Assembly (NCBI RefSeq): GCF_008370325.1
Contig: NZ_VNIP01000006.1
Location: 620,001 to 684,000 of the forward strand
Direction: 5' to 3'
From: Martinezella tropici
GTDB taxonomy: Bacteria > Pseudomonadota > Alphaproteobacteria > Rhizobiales > Rhizobiaceae
Length of the DNA stretch: 64,000 bases
A program made the translations under genes and the position numbers. Within the stretch, counting starts at the first letter, position 1; each line of letters starts with the position of its first letter. Below, in pieces: positions 43,080 through 52,221 of the stretch. A model generated the notes under the pieces. It was given only the letters and a program-made list of their open reading frames with translations, had not been told where the DNA came from and ran no database searches.

Positions 43080-44942
43080 ATGCTCATCCGCTCCGTATAC
43101 CGTCTCTTCGAGACCTGGATTGATCCCTATTACCGCAGCGGCGATCTTCGGCCGCCGCGGTCGCTTAGCGCCTTCATCTGGTATTATGTCCGCCAGGCCA
43201 AGGGTCCCTTCTTGGCAATGGCGGTGCTTGGCGGTGCCGTGGCTATGCTCGAGGCGGCGCTGTTCTGGTTCGTCGGACATCTGGTCGATATTCTCGACAA
43301 GGTGAAGCCGGGCGAGGGGTGGAGCGGGCTGTTTGCCGGCCACGGCGCGACGCTGCTCGGCATGGTTTTCGTCGTGCTTGTCGTGCGTTTCGTGGTCGTC
43401 AGTCTCGGCGCATTGGTCGAGGAGCAGGTGGTCGTGCCCGGCTTTCTCAACCTTGTGCGCTGGCAGGCCTATCGGCATGTGGCGAGACAATCGGTTGAGT
43501 TCTTCCAGAATGATTTTTCCGGCCGTGTCGTCACCAAAGTCTGGTCGGCAGGGCAGGCGACGGGCGATCTCGTTGTCTCGCTGCTGCAGGTGGTCTGGTT
43601 CATCATCATCTATGCCGCTTCGACCATCGCACTGGTCGGTGGATTGGATTGGCGGCTCGCGCTTGTGATCGCGGTCTGGATCGGCGTCTTCTCCATGCTT
43701 GCGCGCTATTTCGTGCCGCGCATTCGCCGGCATGCGCGCAACGCGGCCGAAGCCTCCTCGATGCTGAACGGCCGTATGGTCGATGCCTATGCCAATATTC
43801 AGACGCTGAAGCTCTTCGGCCGCGAAGAACAGAACGACCATTACATCCGCAATGGCTTCGACCGCTTTCAAGCGGCCGTCATGCCGTTTACGCGGTTGCT
43901 GACCGGCGTGCGTTCGTCGCTGGCGCTGCTCTCCGGCGTCATGATCACCACCATCGGCGCGCTGGCTGTCCATCTCTGGCTTTCGGGCTACATTTCGACC
44001 GGCGGCGTCGCCTTCACGCTCAGCATGGTGCTGCGGCTGAACATGCTCTTCGGCCGTATGATGGCACAATTCAACGCCATCATGCGCAATCTCGGCACGA
44101 TCCAGAATTCGGCCGAAATGATCTCCGAGCCCATCGGTCTGGTCGATAGGCCCGATGCCAAGGATCTGGCCGTCACCGGCCCGGAAATCCGTTTCGACAA
44201 CATCACCTTCCATTATGGGCGGGGCGGCGGCGTCATCGACAATTTCTCCCTCAATGTGGCTGCCGGCGAGAAGGTCGGCATCGTCGGCCGCTCGGGTGCG
44301 GGCAAGACGACGCTCGTCAATCTGCTGCTGCGCTTTTACGACCTTGAAGGCGGTCGTATCCTGATCGACGGCCAGGACATCGCCGCCGTGCGGCAGGAAT
44401 CTCTGCGCGGCGCGATCGGCATGGTGACGCAGGACACGGCGCTGCTCAATCGCTCCGTTCGCGACAACATCCTTTTCGGCCGCCCCGATGCCACGGACGA
44501 GCAGATGGTGGAAGCGGCGCGACAGGCCGAGGCGGATCGCTTCATTACCGCTCTGGAGGATCAGAAGGGACGCACTGCCTATGCCGCCCATGTCGGCGAG
44601 CGCGGCGTCAAGCTTTCAGGTGGTCAGCGCCAGCGCATCGCGATCGCGCGCGTCATGCTGAAGGACGCGCCGATCCTCGTGCTCGACGAGGCGACATCGG
44701 CGCTGGATTCGGAGGCCGAGGCCGTGCTGCAGTCCAACCTCGATAGGCTGATGAAGGGCAAGACGGTTCTCGCCATCGCACACCGGCTCTCGACCATTGC
44801 CAAGCTCGACCGGCTAATCGTCATCGACAAGGGTAAGATCATCGAAGAGGGGACGCATGATGAGCTGATTGCCCGCGGTGGCCTCTATTCCGAGCTCTGG
44901 GCTCGCCAGTCCGGCGGCTTCATCGCGGCGGATGCCGATTGA
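43080..44942 (+). CDS. ABC exporter half-transporter, second of a tandem pair
   Basis: From ATG 43080 the 620-aa product begins MLIRSVYRLFETWIDPYY, has six membrane segments and an ATPase domain with Walker A GIVGRSGAGKTTLV, signature LSGGQRQRIAIAR, Walker B ILVLDEATSALD and H-loop VLAIAHRLST. It is a paralogue of the preceding exporter and of the one at 18543. Both members of the pair keep a canonical catalytic Glu after Walker B, so neither site is degenerate as is common in obligate heterodimers. Whether it depends on the upstream leader or on its own promoter within 42970-43079 is open. Confidence 0.93.
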   Translation: MLIRSVYRLFETWIDPYYRSGDLRPPRSLSAFIWYYVRQAKGPFLAMAVLGGAVAMLEAALFWFVGHLVDILDKVKPGEGWSGLFAGHGATLLGMVFVVLVVRFVVVSLGALVEEQVVVPGFLNLVRWQAYRHVARQSVEFFQNDFSGRVVTKVWSAGQATGDLVVSLLQVVWFIIIYAASTIALVGGLDWRLALVIAVWIGVFSMLARYFVPRIRRHARNAAEASSMLNGRMVDAYANIQTLKLFGREEQNDHYIRNGFDRFQAAVMPFTRLLTGVRSSLALLSGVMITTIGALAVHLWLSGYISTGGVAFTLSMVLRLNMLFGRMMAQFNAIMRNLGTIQNSAEMISEPIGLVDRPDAKDLAVTGPEIRFDNITFHYGRGGGVIDNFSLNVAAGEKVGIVGRSGAGKTTLVNLLLRFYDLEGGRILIDGQDIAAVRQESLRGAIGMVTQDTALLNRSVRDNILFGRPDATDEQMVEAARQAEADRFITALEDQKGRTAYAAHVGERGVKLSGGQRQRIAIARVMLKDAPILVLDEATSALDSEAEAVLQSNLDRLMKGKTVLAIAHRLSTIAKLDRLIVIDKGKIIEEGTHDELIARGGLYSELWARQSGGFIAADAD

Positions 44943-44954
44943 CTGGCATCGGGC

Positions 44955-45926
44955 CTAATTGATTGCGGCGTCGTTTGAACCACCGGTGCGAGGCACGCTG
45001 AACTCCGTCATCAAGCCAAAATGGTTCGAGCCCATCGCGTCGCGAATCTGCTTGACCGATATCAGCCGAAGCGGCGCACGGGCGAAGACGTGATCGATGC
45101 TGACACCGTAGGGACCGAAAGCGATCGGCCAGGTCGCAGGTTCGGGAAAGGCATGGCGAAGGCCGGTCGCGGCCAGAAAATCGCGCATGTCGGGAGCGAT
45201 GACCGACGCGTTGAAGTCTCCTGCGAGAATCAATGGCTCTTTCACGTCGTTGAGGGCAGCAGCGAGGAGACCGAGCTCGATCTGGTGGAATGCATCGAAA
45301 TAGGGCTTGCTCAGATGAACGGAGGCGAAATTCACGGGCTGGCCGTCCATATCGATGGCGGCCAGAATGAAGCGATTGTCCCAAAGGCTGCCGAGGCTGC
45401 GCATTAGCTGGCTCCGGAACGGCCTTTTCGACAACAGCAAGGAGTCGCAGTCGGTGGTCATTACGCCGCAACCGATGCGGTAAGGATAGACCTTGGTGAT
45501 ACGGTCCATCTCGGAAAGGATTGGTCCCGCCTCGAAAATTTCGGCGACATCGGCTTTCGAGGTGATAACGAAATCGGCGATGCGGGCGCCGTTTTCGAAA
45601 TTGCTGTCCTCGATATTGAACGATAGGAGCCTGAAATTTCCGCCGCCTGCCTCTGCCGAGGCGACGAGGGAAGATGCCGAATATTCCTGGAGCATGAGGA
45701 CCGAATGGACCAGCAGCACGGTTCCGGCCGCCGTCAGGAATAGCGCGTACCAGTGACGCTTGAAGACGAATGTGATCAAGGCAAGCAGGATCGCAAAGAG
45801 GCTTATGTGGGTCTGCAGGCTTTCGAAGAAGGCCAGCAACCAGGAATCGGCGACATAGCGCGCCGCAAGGATTCCCAGTGCCAGCGTGGCGAGAACGCAT
45901 AGAACGCAATAAATCGTGTGTCTCAT
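44955..45926 (-). CDS. Endonuclease/exonuclease/phosphatase family membrane protein
   Basis: From ATG 45926 the product is 323 residues. Two or three hydrophobic helices come first (YCVLCVLATLALGILAARYVA; LFAILLALITFVF; WYALFLTAAGTVLLVHSVLM), then an EEP domain: LLSFNIEDSNF, VAEIFEAGP, ASVHLSKPYF, LILAGDFNASVIAPDMRDFLAATGLRHAF and VSIDHVFARAPL, with Asp, Asn and His of the DNase I-like active site visible. The plan resembles membrane-anchored EEP proteins of unknown substrate, possibly phosphodiesterases acting in the periplasm. It converges with the exporter gene; no ribosome site decides the start. Confidence 0.83.
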   Translation of the reverse strand: MRHTIYCVLCVLATLALGILAARYVADSWLLAFFESLQTHISLFAILLALITFVFKRHWYALFLTAAGTVLLVHSVLMLQEYSASSLVASAEAGGGNFRLLSFNIEDSNFENGARIADFVITSKADVAEIFEAGPILSEMDRITKVYPYRIGCGVMTTDCDSLLLSKRPFRSQLMRSLGSLWDNRFILAAIDMDGQPVNFASVHLSKPYFDAFHQIELGLLAAALNDVKEPLILAGDFNASVIAPDMRDFLAATGLRHAFPEPATWPIAFGPYGVSIDHVFARAPLRLISVKQIRDAMGSNHFGLMTEFSVPRTGGSNDAAIN

Positions 45927-46394
45927 GGCAAGGTCTCGTGCTTCATGTTCCGATGCTTTGACGGCACAAGGCAACGGTGACAATCGTCCACAAATCGCAA
46001 GACAAATCCATTTGGTTTTAAGAGGTAAAGGCTCATGCCGACGATAGAACGAAGATGCGATGATCGTGGCAGTTTTTGCAATGCAGCGTTGAAATTATTG
46101 CTTATTTTGCAATGCGATACGAAAAAATACTATGTGAATCCACTGTTTTTTCATGCGTTTAACCTCGGGCTGCCGCGAGAGGGAGCTTAAGCTTCGGGCC
46201 TGCGACGCCATAGCGCGATTTTGCCGCGACATTGTGCCCTCTCCCCTTGCCAAGACTGGACATAATTTGCGATGAAGCTTAGAACGCAGCGGGTTACGGA
46301 GGAATCTATGGCGGAATTATGGTCGCGATGATTCGCCGTTAGTGAGAGGGGTACCACGGTTTTGCCGTGGTTTGCGGGAAGAGGATGTGCAGCC
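45927..46394. other. 468-bp region upstream of petABC
   Basis: This AT-richer stretch carries the pet promoter region, which I could not pin to boxes. Visible items are a 7-codon ORF with GGAGG (46308-46331, MAELWSR) and a perfect 7-bp hairpin ACCACGG-TTTTG-CCGTGGT (46353-46371) shortly before the TTG start of petA. No coding gene is supported otherwise. Confidence 0.45.
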
Positions 46395-46973
46395 TTGAGC
46401 GAGCATAGTACGACAGTTGAGTCCACCGGCGAGCCGACTCGTCGCGATTTCCTTTATTTGACGACAGGTATGGCTAGCGCTGTGGGTGCAGTTGCCGTCG
46501 CGTGGCCGTTTATCGACCAGATGCGGCCGGACGCATCGACACTCGCTCTTGCATCCATCGAAGTCGACGTGTCGAGCCTGGAGCCTGGCATGTCCCTGAC
46601 GGTGAAGTGGCGCGGCAAGCCCGTCTTCATCCGTAACCGCACGCAAAAAGAAATCGACGATGCCAAGGGTACGCAGCTCTCGGACCTGAAGGATCCGGTC
46701 GCTCGCAATGCCAACCTCCCGGCTGACGCACAGGCAACGGATGCTGCCCGTTCGGCAGGCGAGGGCAAGGAAAACTGGCTCGTGATGATCGGCGTCTGCA
46801 CCCATCTCGGTTGCATTCCGCTCGGTCAGGCAGGGGAATATGGCGGGTGGTTCTGTCCCTGCCACGGTTCGGTTTACGATACTGCCGGTCGCATCCGCCA
46901 TGGGCCTGCGCCGCAGAACCTCTTCATACCGCAGTATGCGTTCACGTCGGAAAAGAAGATCAAGGTCGGTTGA
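46395..46973 (+). CDS. petA: Ubiquinol-cytochrome c reductase iron-sulfur subunit (Rieske)
   Basis: Starting at TTG 46395, the product is 192 residues and begins (M)[24 protein letters not shown]. The twin-arginine motif TRRDFL and hydrophobic anchor ([17 protein letters not shown]) indicate Tat-dependent insertion of the folded protein. The Rieske cluster ligands are in GVCTHLGC and FCPCHGS, with the second cysteines of each giving the disulphide. The subunit passes electrons from ubiquinol to cytochrome c1 in complex III. An upstream in-frame ATG (46362) is less likely because it lies in a hairpin and adds an atypical N-terminus. petB follows after 14 bp. Confidence 0.95.
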   Translation: MSEHSTTVESTGEPTRRDFLYLTTGMASAVGAVAVAWPFIDQMRPDASTLALASIEVDVSSLEPGMSLTVKWRGKPVFIRNRTQKEIDDAKGTQLSDLKDPVARNANLPADAQATDAARSAGEGKENWLVMIGVCTHLGCIPLGQAGEYGGWFCPCHGSVYDTAGRIRHGPAPQNLFIPQYAFTSEKKIKVG

Positions 46974-46987
46974 GGGGGAGCTGAATC

Positions 46988-48268
46988 ATGAGTGGTCATT
47001 CGTCTTACGAGCCATCCACAGGGCTCGAAAAATGGGTCGACGCGCGGCTTCCGCTGCCGCGTATGGTCTATGATAGTTTCATCGCCTATCCGGTCCCGCG
47101 CAATCTGAACTATGCCTATACGTTCGGCGCCATGCTGGCCGTCATGCTGCTTTTGCAGATCCTGACCGGCGTCGTTCTCGCCATGCATTACGCGGCCAAT
47201 ACGGCGATCGCCTTCAATTCGGTCGAAAAGATCGTCCGCGACGTCAACCACGGCTGGCTTCTGCGCTACATGCATGCCAACGGCGCGTCCTTCTTCTTCG
47301 TGGCCGTCTATCTCCACATCGCCCGCGGTCTCTACTACGGCTCCTACAAGGCGCCGCGTGAAATCCTCTGGATTCTCGGCGTGATCATTTACCTCTTGAT
47401 GATGGCGACTGCCTTCATGGGCTATGTTCTGCCCTGGGGCCAGATGTCCTTCTGGGGTGCGACTGTTATCACCGGCTTCTTCTCGGCCTTCCCATGGGTC
47501 GGTGATTGGATCCAGACCTTCCTGCTCGGCGGCTTTGCCGTCGACGATCCGACGCTCAACCGCTTCTTCTCGCTGCACTACCTGCTGCCGTTTATGATTG
47601 CGGGCGTTGTCATCCTGCACATCTGGGCGCTGCATGTGACCGGCCAGACGAACCCCACCGGCGTCGAAGTCAAGCTGAAGACGGATACCGTGGCCTTCAC
47701 GCCCTATGCGACGCTGAAGGATGCACTCGGCGTCTCCATCTTCCTGCTGGTCTTCGCCTATTTCGTCTTCTATCTGCCGAACTTCCTCGGCCACGCCGAC
47801 AATTACATCGCGGCCAATCCGCTGAAGACGCCGGCCCACATCGTTCCGGAATGGTACTTCCTGCCGTTCTATGCGATGCTGCGCTCGATCACCTTCAACA
47901 TCGGGCCGATCGATTCCAAGCTCGGCGGTGTCTTGACGATGTTCGGTGCGATCATCGTGCTGTTCTTCCTGCCCTGGCTCGATACGTCGAAGGTTCGTTC
48001 GGCCGTCTATCGCCCGTGGTACAAGCTGTTCTTCTGGTTGTTCATTGCCGACGCCGTCCTGCTCGGCTGGCTCGGCTCGCAGCCGGCGGAAGGCATCTAC
48101 ACCACGGCTGCGCAGTTCGCGACGCTGTTCTACTTCCTGTTCTTCCTCGTCGTCATGCCGGTGCTTGGCATAGTCGAGACACCGAGGCGCATTCCGAATT
48201 CGATTACGGAGGCGGTTCTTGAAAAGCAGGGCGGCGATAAAAAAGACGCCGTCGCGATGAGCGCTTGA
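46988..48268 (+). CDS. petB: Cytochrome b of the bc1 complex
   Basis: The 426-aa protein has eight or nine membrane helices. Haem-ligand histidines lie in AMHYAANT and [22 protein letters not shown], with the paired set in [25 protein letters not shown]. The quinol-oxidation-site motif [13 protein letters not shown] is intact. It is the central subunit of complex III and catalyses the Q cycle. Ribosome site GAGGGGG lies upstream. petA, petB and petC are separated by 14 and 21 bp and are surely cotranscribed. Confidence 0.97.
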   Translation: MSGHSSYEPSTGLEKWVDARLPLPRMVYDSFIAYPVPRNLNYAYTFGAMLAVMLLLQILTGVVLAMHYAANTAIAFNSVEKIVRDVNHGWLLRYMHANGASFFFVAVYLHIARGLYYGSYKAPREILWILGVIIYLLMMATAFMGYVLPWGQMSFWGATVITGFFSAFPWVGDWIQTFLLGGFAVDDPTLNRFFSLHYLLPFMIAGVVILHIWALHVTGQTNPTGVEVKLKTDTVAFTPYATLKDALGVSIFLLVFAYFVFYLPNFLGHADNYIAANPLKTPAHIVPEWYFLPFYAMLRSITFNIGPIDSKLGGVLTMFGAIIVLFFLPWLDTSKVRSAVYRPWYKLFFWLFIADAVLLGWLGSQPAEGIYTTAAQFATLFYFLFFLVVMPVLGIVETPRRIPNSITEAVLEKQGGDKKDAVAMSA

Positions 48269-48289
48269 GCGGTTGGAAGGAAGAAAACG

Positions 48290-49156
48290 ATGAAAAAGAT
48301 TGTTGCCGGCCTCCTCTCGCTTGCCCTGATCGGCGGCTCCTTGACGGTAGCCGCCATGGCGGCGGAGACGAAACCTGCCGCAGAGAACGAAACGCCGCAT
48401 TATCCGCTGAAGGAGCCGCGCGAGCAGCATTGGACCTTCGCCGGCCCGTTCGGCTCTTACGACAAGGCCCAGCTGCAGCGCGGTCTCAAGGTCTATGCGG
48501 AAGTCTGTTCTGCCTGCCATTCGATGAAGCTGGTGGCTTACCGCACACTGGAAGATCTCGGCTATACGGAAGCCCAGGTGAAGGCCTTTGCCGCCAATTA
48601 TGAAGTGCAGGACGGGCCGAACCCCCAGGGCGAGATGTTCACCCGCAAGGCACTGCCGTCGGACCATTTCAACTCGCCGTTCCCGAACGACGAGGCTGCC
48701 GCGGCCTCAAACAACGGAGCGGTGCCGCCAGACATGTCGCTGCTTGCCAAGGCGCGTGAAGTCGAACGCGGCTTCCCGCAGTTCATCTTCGATATCTTCA
48801 CCCAGTATCAGGAAGGCGGCCCAGACTATATCTACTCGCTGCTGACTGGCTATGAAGAGCCGCCGGCCGGTTTCAAGGTGCCGCAAAACTCGCACTACAA
48901 CCCGTATTTCGATGCGGCCGCGACCTTTGCGATGCCGAAGCCGCTTTCGGATGGGCAGGTGACCTACGACGATGGCGCGCCGCAGACGGTCGATCAGTAT
49001 GCGCGCGATGTGTCTGCATTCCTGATGTGGACATCCGAACCGCATCTGGAAGACCGCAAGCATCTCGGCTTCATGGTCATGGTGTTCCTGCTGATCTTCT
49101 CGATATTGATCTATCTCACCAAGCGCTCCGTCTATGCCAAGGCCGGCGCTCACTGA
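48290..49156 (+). CDS. petC: Cytochrome c1
   Basis: The 288-aa protein has a signal peptide (MKKIVAGLLSLALIGGSLTVAAMAA), the covalent haem site CSACH in YAEVCSACHSMKLVAYRTL, the methionine ligand region at AMPKPLSDGQVTYDDG, and a C-terminal membrane anchor (HLGFMVMVFLLIFSILIYLT). It receives electrons from the Rieske protein and gives them to soluble cytochrome c. It ends the petABC operon; a strong terminator follows. Confidence 0.96.
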   Translation: MKKIVAGLLSLALIGGSLTVAAMAAETKPAAENETPHYPLKEPREQHWTFAGPFGSYDKAQLQRGLKVYAEVCSACHSMKLVAYRTLEDLGYTEAQVKAFAANYEVQDGPNPQGEMFTRKALPSDHFNSPFPNDEAAAASNNGAVPPDMSLLAKAREVERGFPQFIFDIFTQYQEGGPDYIYSLLTGYEEPPAGFKVPQNSHYNPYFDAAATFAMPKPLSDGQVTYDDGAPQTVDQYARDVSAFLMWTSEPHLEDRKHLGFMVMVFLLIFSILIYLTKRSVYAKAGAH

Positions 49157-49175
49157 GTATTGTGATGCTTCAACG

Positions 49176-49205
49176 AAAAGGCGGCCCGTCGAGGCCGCCT
49201 TTTTT
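49176..49205 (+). terminator. Terminator after petABC
   Basis: AAAAGGCGGCC (49176-49186), loop CGTCGA, GGCCGCCTTTTTT (49193-49205). Confidence 0.9.
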
Positions 49206-49272
49206 GTTGGTATAGAGCGCTGGTCTTGATAGGGTGCGGCCGGCCCTATCATAGCCTGAGAGTACTTACTTC

Positions 49273-49815
49273 ATGAACACCATTGCTTCGGAGCTCGCTG
49301 CCAGCATCCGCTCCATTCCGGACTATCCCAAGCCCGGCATCATCTTTCGCGACATCACCACGATGCTTGGCGATGCCAGGGCATTCCGTCGCGCCGTGGA
49401 TGCGCTGGTGCATCCCTATGCCGGCACAAAGATCGACAAGGTCGCAGGCATGGAAGCGCGCGGCTTCATTCTGGGTGGCGCCGTGGCGCATCAATTGTCG
49501 TCCGGTTTCGTGCCGATCCGCAAGAAGGGCAAGCTGCCGCACGATATCGTCCGCATCGCCTACAGCCTGGAATATGGCGTGGACGAGATGGAGATGCATC
49601 GCGATGCCGTCAATCCGGGCGAGAGGGTCATTCTCGTGGACGATCTCATCGCAACGGGCGGCACCGCCGTCGGCGCGACGAAGCTTCTGCGGCAGATCGG
49701 CGCCGAAATCGTCGCCGCCTGCTTCGTGATCGATTTGCCTGATCTCGGCGGCCGCAAGAAGCTCGAGGAGCTTGATGTACCGGTGCATACGCTGGTGGAA
49801 TTCGCCGGACACTGA
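49273..49815 (+). CDS. apt: Adenine phosphoribosyltransferase
   Basis: The 180-aa enzyme makes AMP from adenine and PRPP in purine salvage. It shows the APRT N-terminal [24 protein letters not shown], the hood region [19 protein letters not shown], the PRPP loop [18 protein letters not shown] and the closing [27 protein letters not shown]. Length is typical. It lies between the petABC terminator and convergent MaoC-like genes and appears to be monocistronic. Confidence 0.97.
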   Translation: MNTIASELAASIRSIPDYPKPGIIFRDITTMLGDARAFRRAVDALVHPYAGTKIDKVAGMEARGFILGGAVAHQLSSGFVPIRKKGKLPHDIVRIAYSLEYGVDEMEMHRDAVNPGERVILVDDLIATGGTAVGATKLLRQIGAEIVAACFVIDLPDLGGRKKLEELDVPVHTLVEFAGH

Positions 49816-49861
49816 GTGTGCTCATCAGACGAGCGGGGCCGCGACGACGGCTCCGCCGTCG

Positions 49862-50329
49862 CTATTCGAAGGCCAGCACGGTGCTTTCGAAGCGCAGCGC
49901 CGGGTTGCCATGCTGGTTTACGCCGTCACAGGCGAGCGTATAGAGCGCCCAGCCGGGGCGCGAGGCGAGTGGCCGGCTGCCGAGGATCGTGACACCATAG
50001 CTGATCGTGTCGCCGGCAAAGACCGGCCGCAGCCATTGCAGGTTCTTGAAGCCGGGCGAGGGGCCGAGATTGGGCGGTGTCTTGCCCTCGGCGATCAATC
50101 TCGCCGTTTCGGATTTCCAGTAATCCACGAAAATGCGCATCCACATGGAACAACTATGCCAACCGGAGGCGCAGAGCCCGCCGAACAGGGATTGCTTCGC
50201 CGCTTCCGCATCCATGTGGAAGATCTGCGGATCGAAGCGTGATGCGAAGTGGACGATACCTTCCGGCGTGAAGGTATGGCTGCCGATTTCGATGCGTTCG
50301 CCGATGGCATAAAGCTCGCTCATCTTCAT
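49862..50329 (-). CDS. MaoC-like hot-dog fold dehydratase
   Basis: The 155-aa product (ATG 50329) has MaoC-type blocks: HTFTPEGIVHFASRFDPQIFHMDAEAAKQSLFGGLCASGWHSCSMWMRI and the QWLRPVFAGDTISYGVTILGSR segment. The FDPQxxHxD motif carries the hydratase Asp/His pair. Its start overlaps the stop of the upstream paralogue by 4 bp. The pair probably forms a heteromer or tandem (R)-specific hydratase acting on an acyl-CoA or similar thioester. The pathway is unknown; an apt neighbour gives no hint. Confidence 0.86.
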   Translation of the reverse strand: MKMSELYAIGERIEIGSHTFTPEGIVHFASRFDPQIFHMDAEAAKQSLFGGLCASGWHSCSMWMRIFVDYWKSETARLIAEGKTPPNLGPSPGFKNLQWLRPVFAGDTISYGVTILGSRPLASRPGWALYTLACDGVNQHGNPALRFESTVLAFE

Positions 50330-50790
50330 GCGGATATCTCCGCGCCGGCGCGCATGCGGATCATCGTTGCATTTTCTCCGAGGCAAACGAGCTCGCCGCG
50401 CTGGTTCTCGACCTCGTGGCGAAACTTGACGATTCCGATGCCGGGACGAGAACGCATGGGGCGTATCTCGACGACGATGGACCGGCCCGAGAGGGTATCA
50501 CCAGCCACAACCGGCTTCTTCCATTCCATGAAATCGATGCCAGGCGCGCCCTGCGCATCGGTGGCGAGGAGGTAGGAATCGCACATCATGCGCATGAACA
50601 TGGACGATGTATGCCAGCCGGATGCGGCGAGGCCGCCGAGAATGCTGGCGCGGCCTGCTTCCTCATCCAGATGCATCGGTTGCGGGTCGAACTCCTTGGC
50701 GAATTCGATGATCTCCGCCGTCGTTACATGTTTTGGGCCGAGCGGAAATTCTCGTCCCGGCTGAAAGTCTTCGTAGACGAATTTCGTCAT
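50326..50790 (-). CDS. MaoC-like hot-dog fold dehydratase
   Basis: The 154-aa product begins MTKFVYEDFQPGREFPLGPKHVTTAEIIEFAKEFDPQPMHLDEEAGRASILGGLAASGWHTSSMFMRM, with FDPQPMHLDE as the hydratase motif and WKKPVVAGDTLSGRSIVVEIRPM following. It is paralogous to the next gene, with which it overlaps (ATGA), so the two arose by tandem duplication and are translated together. Family members hydrate enoyl-CoA or dehydrate 3-hydroxyacyl-CoA, but the acyl substrate is not evident. Confidence 0.86.
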   Translation of the reverse strand: MTKFVYEDFQPGREFPLGPKHVTTAEIIEFAKEFDPQPMHLDEEAGRASILGGLAASGWHTSSMFMRMMCDSYLLATDAQGAPGIDFMEWKKPVVAGDTLSGRSIVVEIRPMRSRPGIGIVKFRHEVENQRGELVCLGENATMIRMRAGAEISA

Positions 50791-50975
50791 GTCTTCTGTC
50801 GTCCTCCACGTCTCGTTTATCGGCAATGGCATAGCCGGCTGTGGTGGCGCAAGTATTTTCACGGGCAATATGAGGGAGGGACGACGATGACTGTCTATTG
50901 GCCGCCGACAGCCCTTGATTGTATGCCGGCGATATGTTGAGGCTTGGGTCGTGGCAAGATGATATGAGAGCTAGA

Positions 50976-52100
50976 ATGAGCGAACTCAAAGTCGCACTGG
51001 AAGAGGCAGCAGGCGCGGGGATCATTTCCTCCAGTCAGGCCGAACGATTGCTGCCCTATCTGGCGGACAAGAACATCGGTGCGTTGCCGACCGGACAGGG
51101 TCTCTCGGCACCGCGTTTTCCGGATGATCCCAATCCTCTGGAAGATACGGAAGCGCCGCGTTTCGTGCGAGGCTTTCACGATGTGCTCATCACCATCGGT
51201 CTCGTCGTTCTGCTCATCGGGCTATGGGGGCTGGCGAACCGTTATGCGCCCTTGCTGGCAATCGTCGTCCTCGCCGAGATCCTGGTGCGCCGCCAGCGGC
51301 TGGCGCTTCCGGCCGTGGTCTTGACCGTCGCGCTCGTTGTCTGGGTTTTCTACATGGTGATGAGCTATGTGAGTTCCACACCGACGCTGAGCGATAATTT
51401 TACGATCGGCGCAATCGTCCTGGTGGCACCATTCCCGCTGTCGCTGGCATTGTTTTACTGGCGCTACCGCGTGCCGCTGTCGCTGGCCTTATTCCTGTTT
51501 TCGCTGTTCGGCCTGTTTCTCGCCGCGGTCTTCTATGTCGCCGGCACGGTAACTGGCTCTTCGAATGTGCCAGCAGATTACCCCATCCAGACGATGATGA
51601 TCTTGCTGGTGACCGCTCTTGGCAGCTTTGCATTGGCAATGCGCTATGATCTCAGCGATCCGCAGAGAGTGACGCGCCGGTCCGACGTGGCCTTCTGGCT
51701 GCATCTCGCAACGGCGCCGGCCTTGCTCTACTCGACGATCCTCTTGGCCTTGCGCCTCGAGCTCGCCAGCAGTGGCATCGTCTTCACCAATCTCACCGAT
51801 GCCCTCTTCGGGGGCTATCTGCAGGCGGTGACCGTCCTGGTGGCGGTTCTGGTGATGATGCTGATCGGGCTTGTCATCGATCGCCGCGCTTTCGTGACCG
51901 CCGGCCTCGTATCGCTGGGCTTGGCGACGGCAGCCATCCTCAGGCACAACAATGCCGGCCTCGATAAGGTCGGCTTCCTGGTGTTGATGATCGTAGGGCT
52001 GGTCGTGCTCGTGATCGGCATCGGCTGGACCGATCTGCGCCGTGTCATCGTGCGGCGGTTGCCTGCAGACATACAGGCGAGATTGCCGGCGCTGAGATAG
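50976..52100 (+). CDS. Multi-spanning membrane protein of unknown function
   Basis: From ATG 50976 the 374-aa product begins MSELKVALEEAAGAGIISSSQAERLLPYLADKNIG, a cytoplasmic helical start like that of DUF2157-type membrane proteins, followed by about ten hydrophobic segments from residue 75 onward and a short basic tail. It has no recognised catalytic motif. The ATG at 50964 is an alternative. Its stop codon TAG (52098-52100) is formed by the first bases of a RIME-like repeat. Confidence 0.7.
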   Translation: MSELKVALEEAAGAGIISSSQAERLLPYLADKNIGALPTGQGLSAPRFPDDPNPLEDTEAPRFVRGFHDVLITIGLVVLLIGLWGLANRYAPLLAIVVLAEILVRRQRLALPAVVLTVALVVWVFYMVMSYVSSTPTLSDNFTIGAIVLVAPFPLSLALFYWRYRVPLSLALFLFSLFGLFLAAVFYVAGTVTGSSNVPADYPIQTMMILLVTALGSFALAMRYDLSDPQRVTRRSDVAFWLHLATAPALLYSTILLALRLELASSGIVFTNLTDALFGGYLQAVTVLVAVLVMMLIGLVIDRRAFVTAGLVSLGLATAAILRHNNAGLDKVGFLVLMIVGLVVLVIGIGWTDLRRVIVRRLPADIQARLPALR

Positions 52101-52199
52101 AGCTTTTCCGCTTTTCTTCGAATCGTGACAACGCTCTATCCTTTTGTTTAACGCAATTCCGAACGGAAAATCGCTTCGCACTTTTCCTGGAATTGCTTA
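52098..52199. repeat. RIME-like palindromic repeat, family A copy 1
   Basis: This element of about 100 bp begins TAGAGCTTTTCCGC and ends TTTTCCTGGAATTGCTTA. It matches the copies at 53887 and 63825 along its length (core CTTTTCTTCGAATCG, ACGCTCTATC and CGCACTTTTCCTGGA). TAGAGC/GCTCTA bracket its left half. Its first three bases are the stop codon of the membrane protein gene. Confidence 0.8.
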
Positions 52200-52221
52200 G
52201 GCGCCGGCATCTGAAAAGCAA

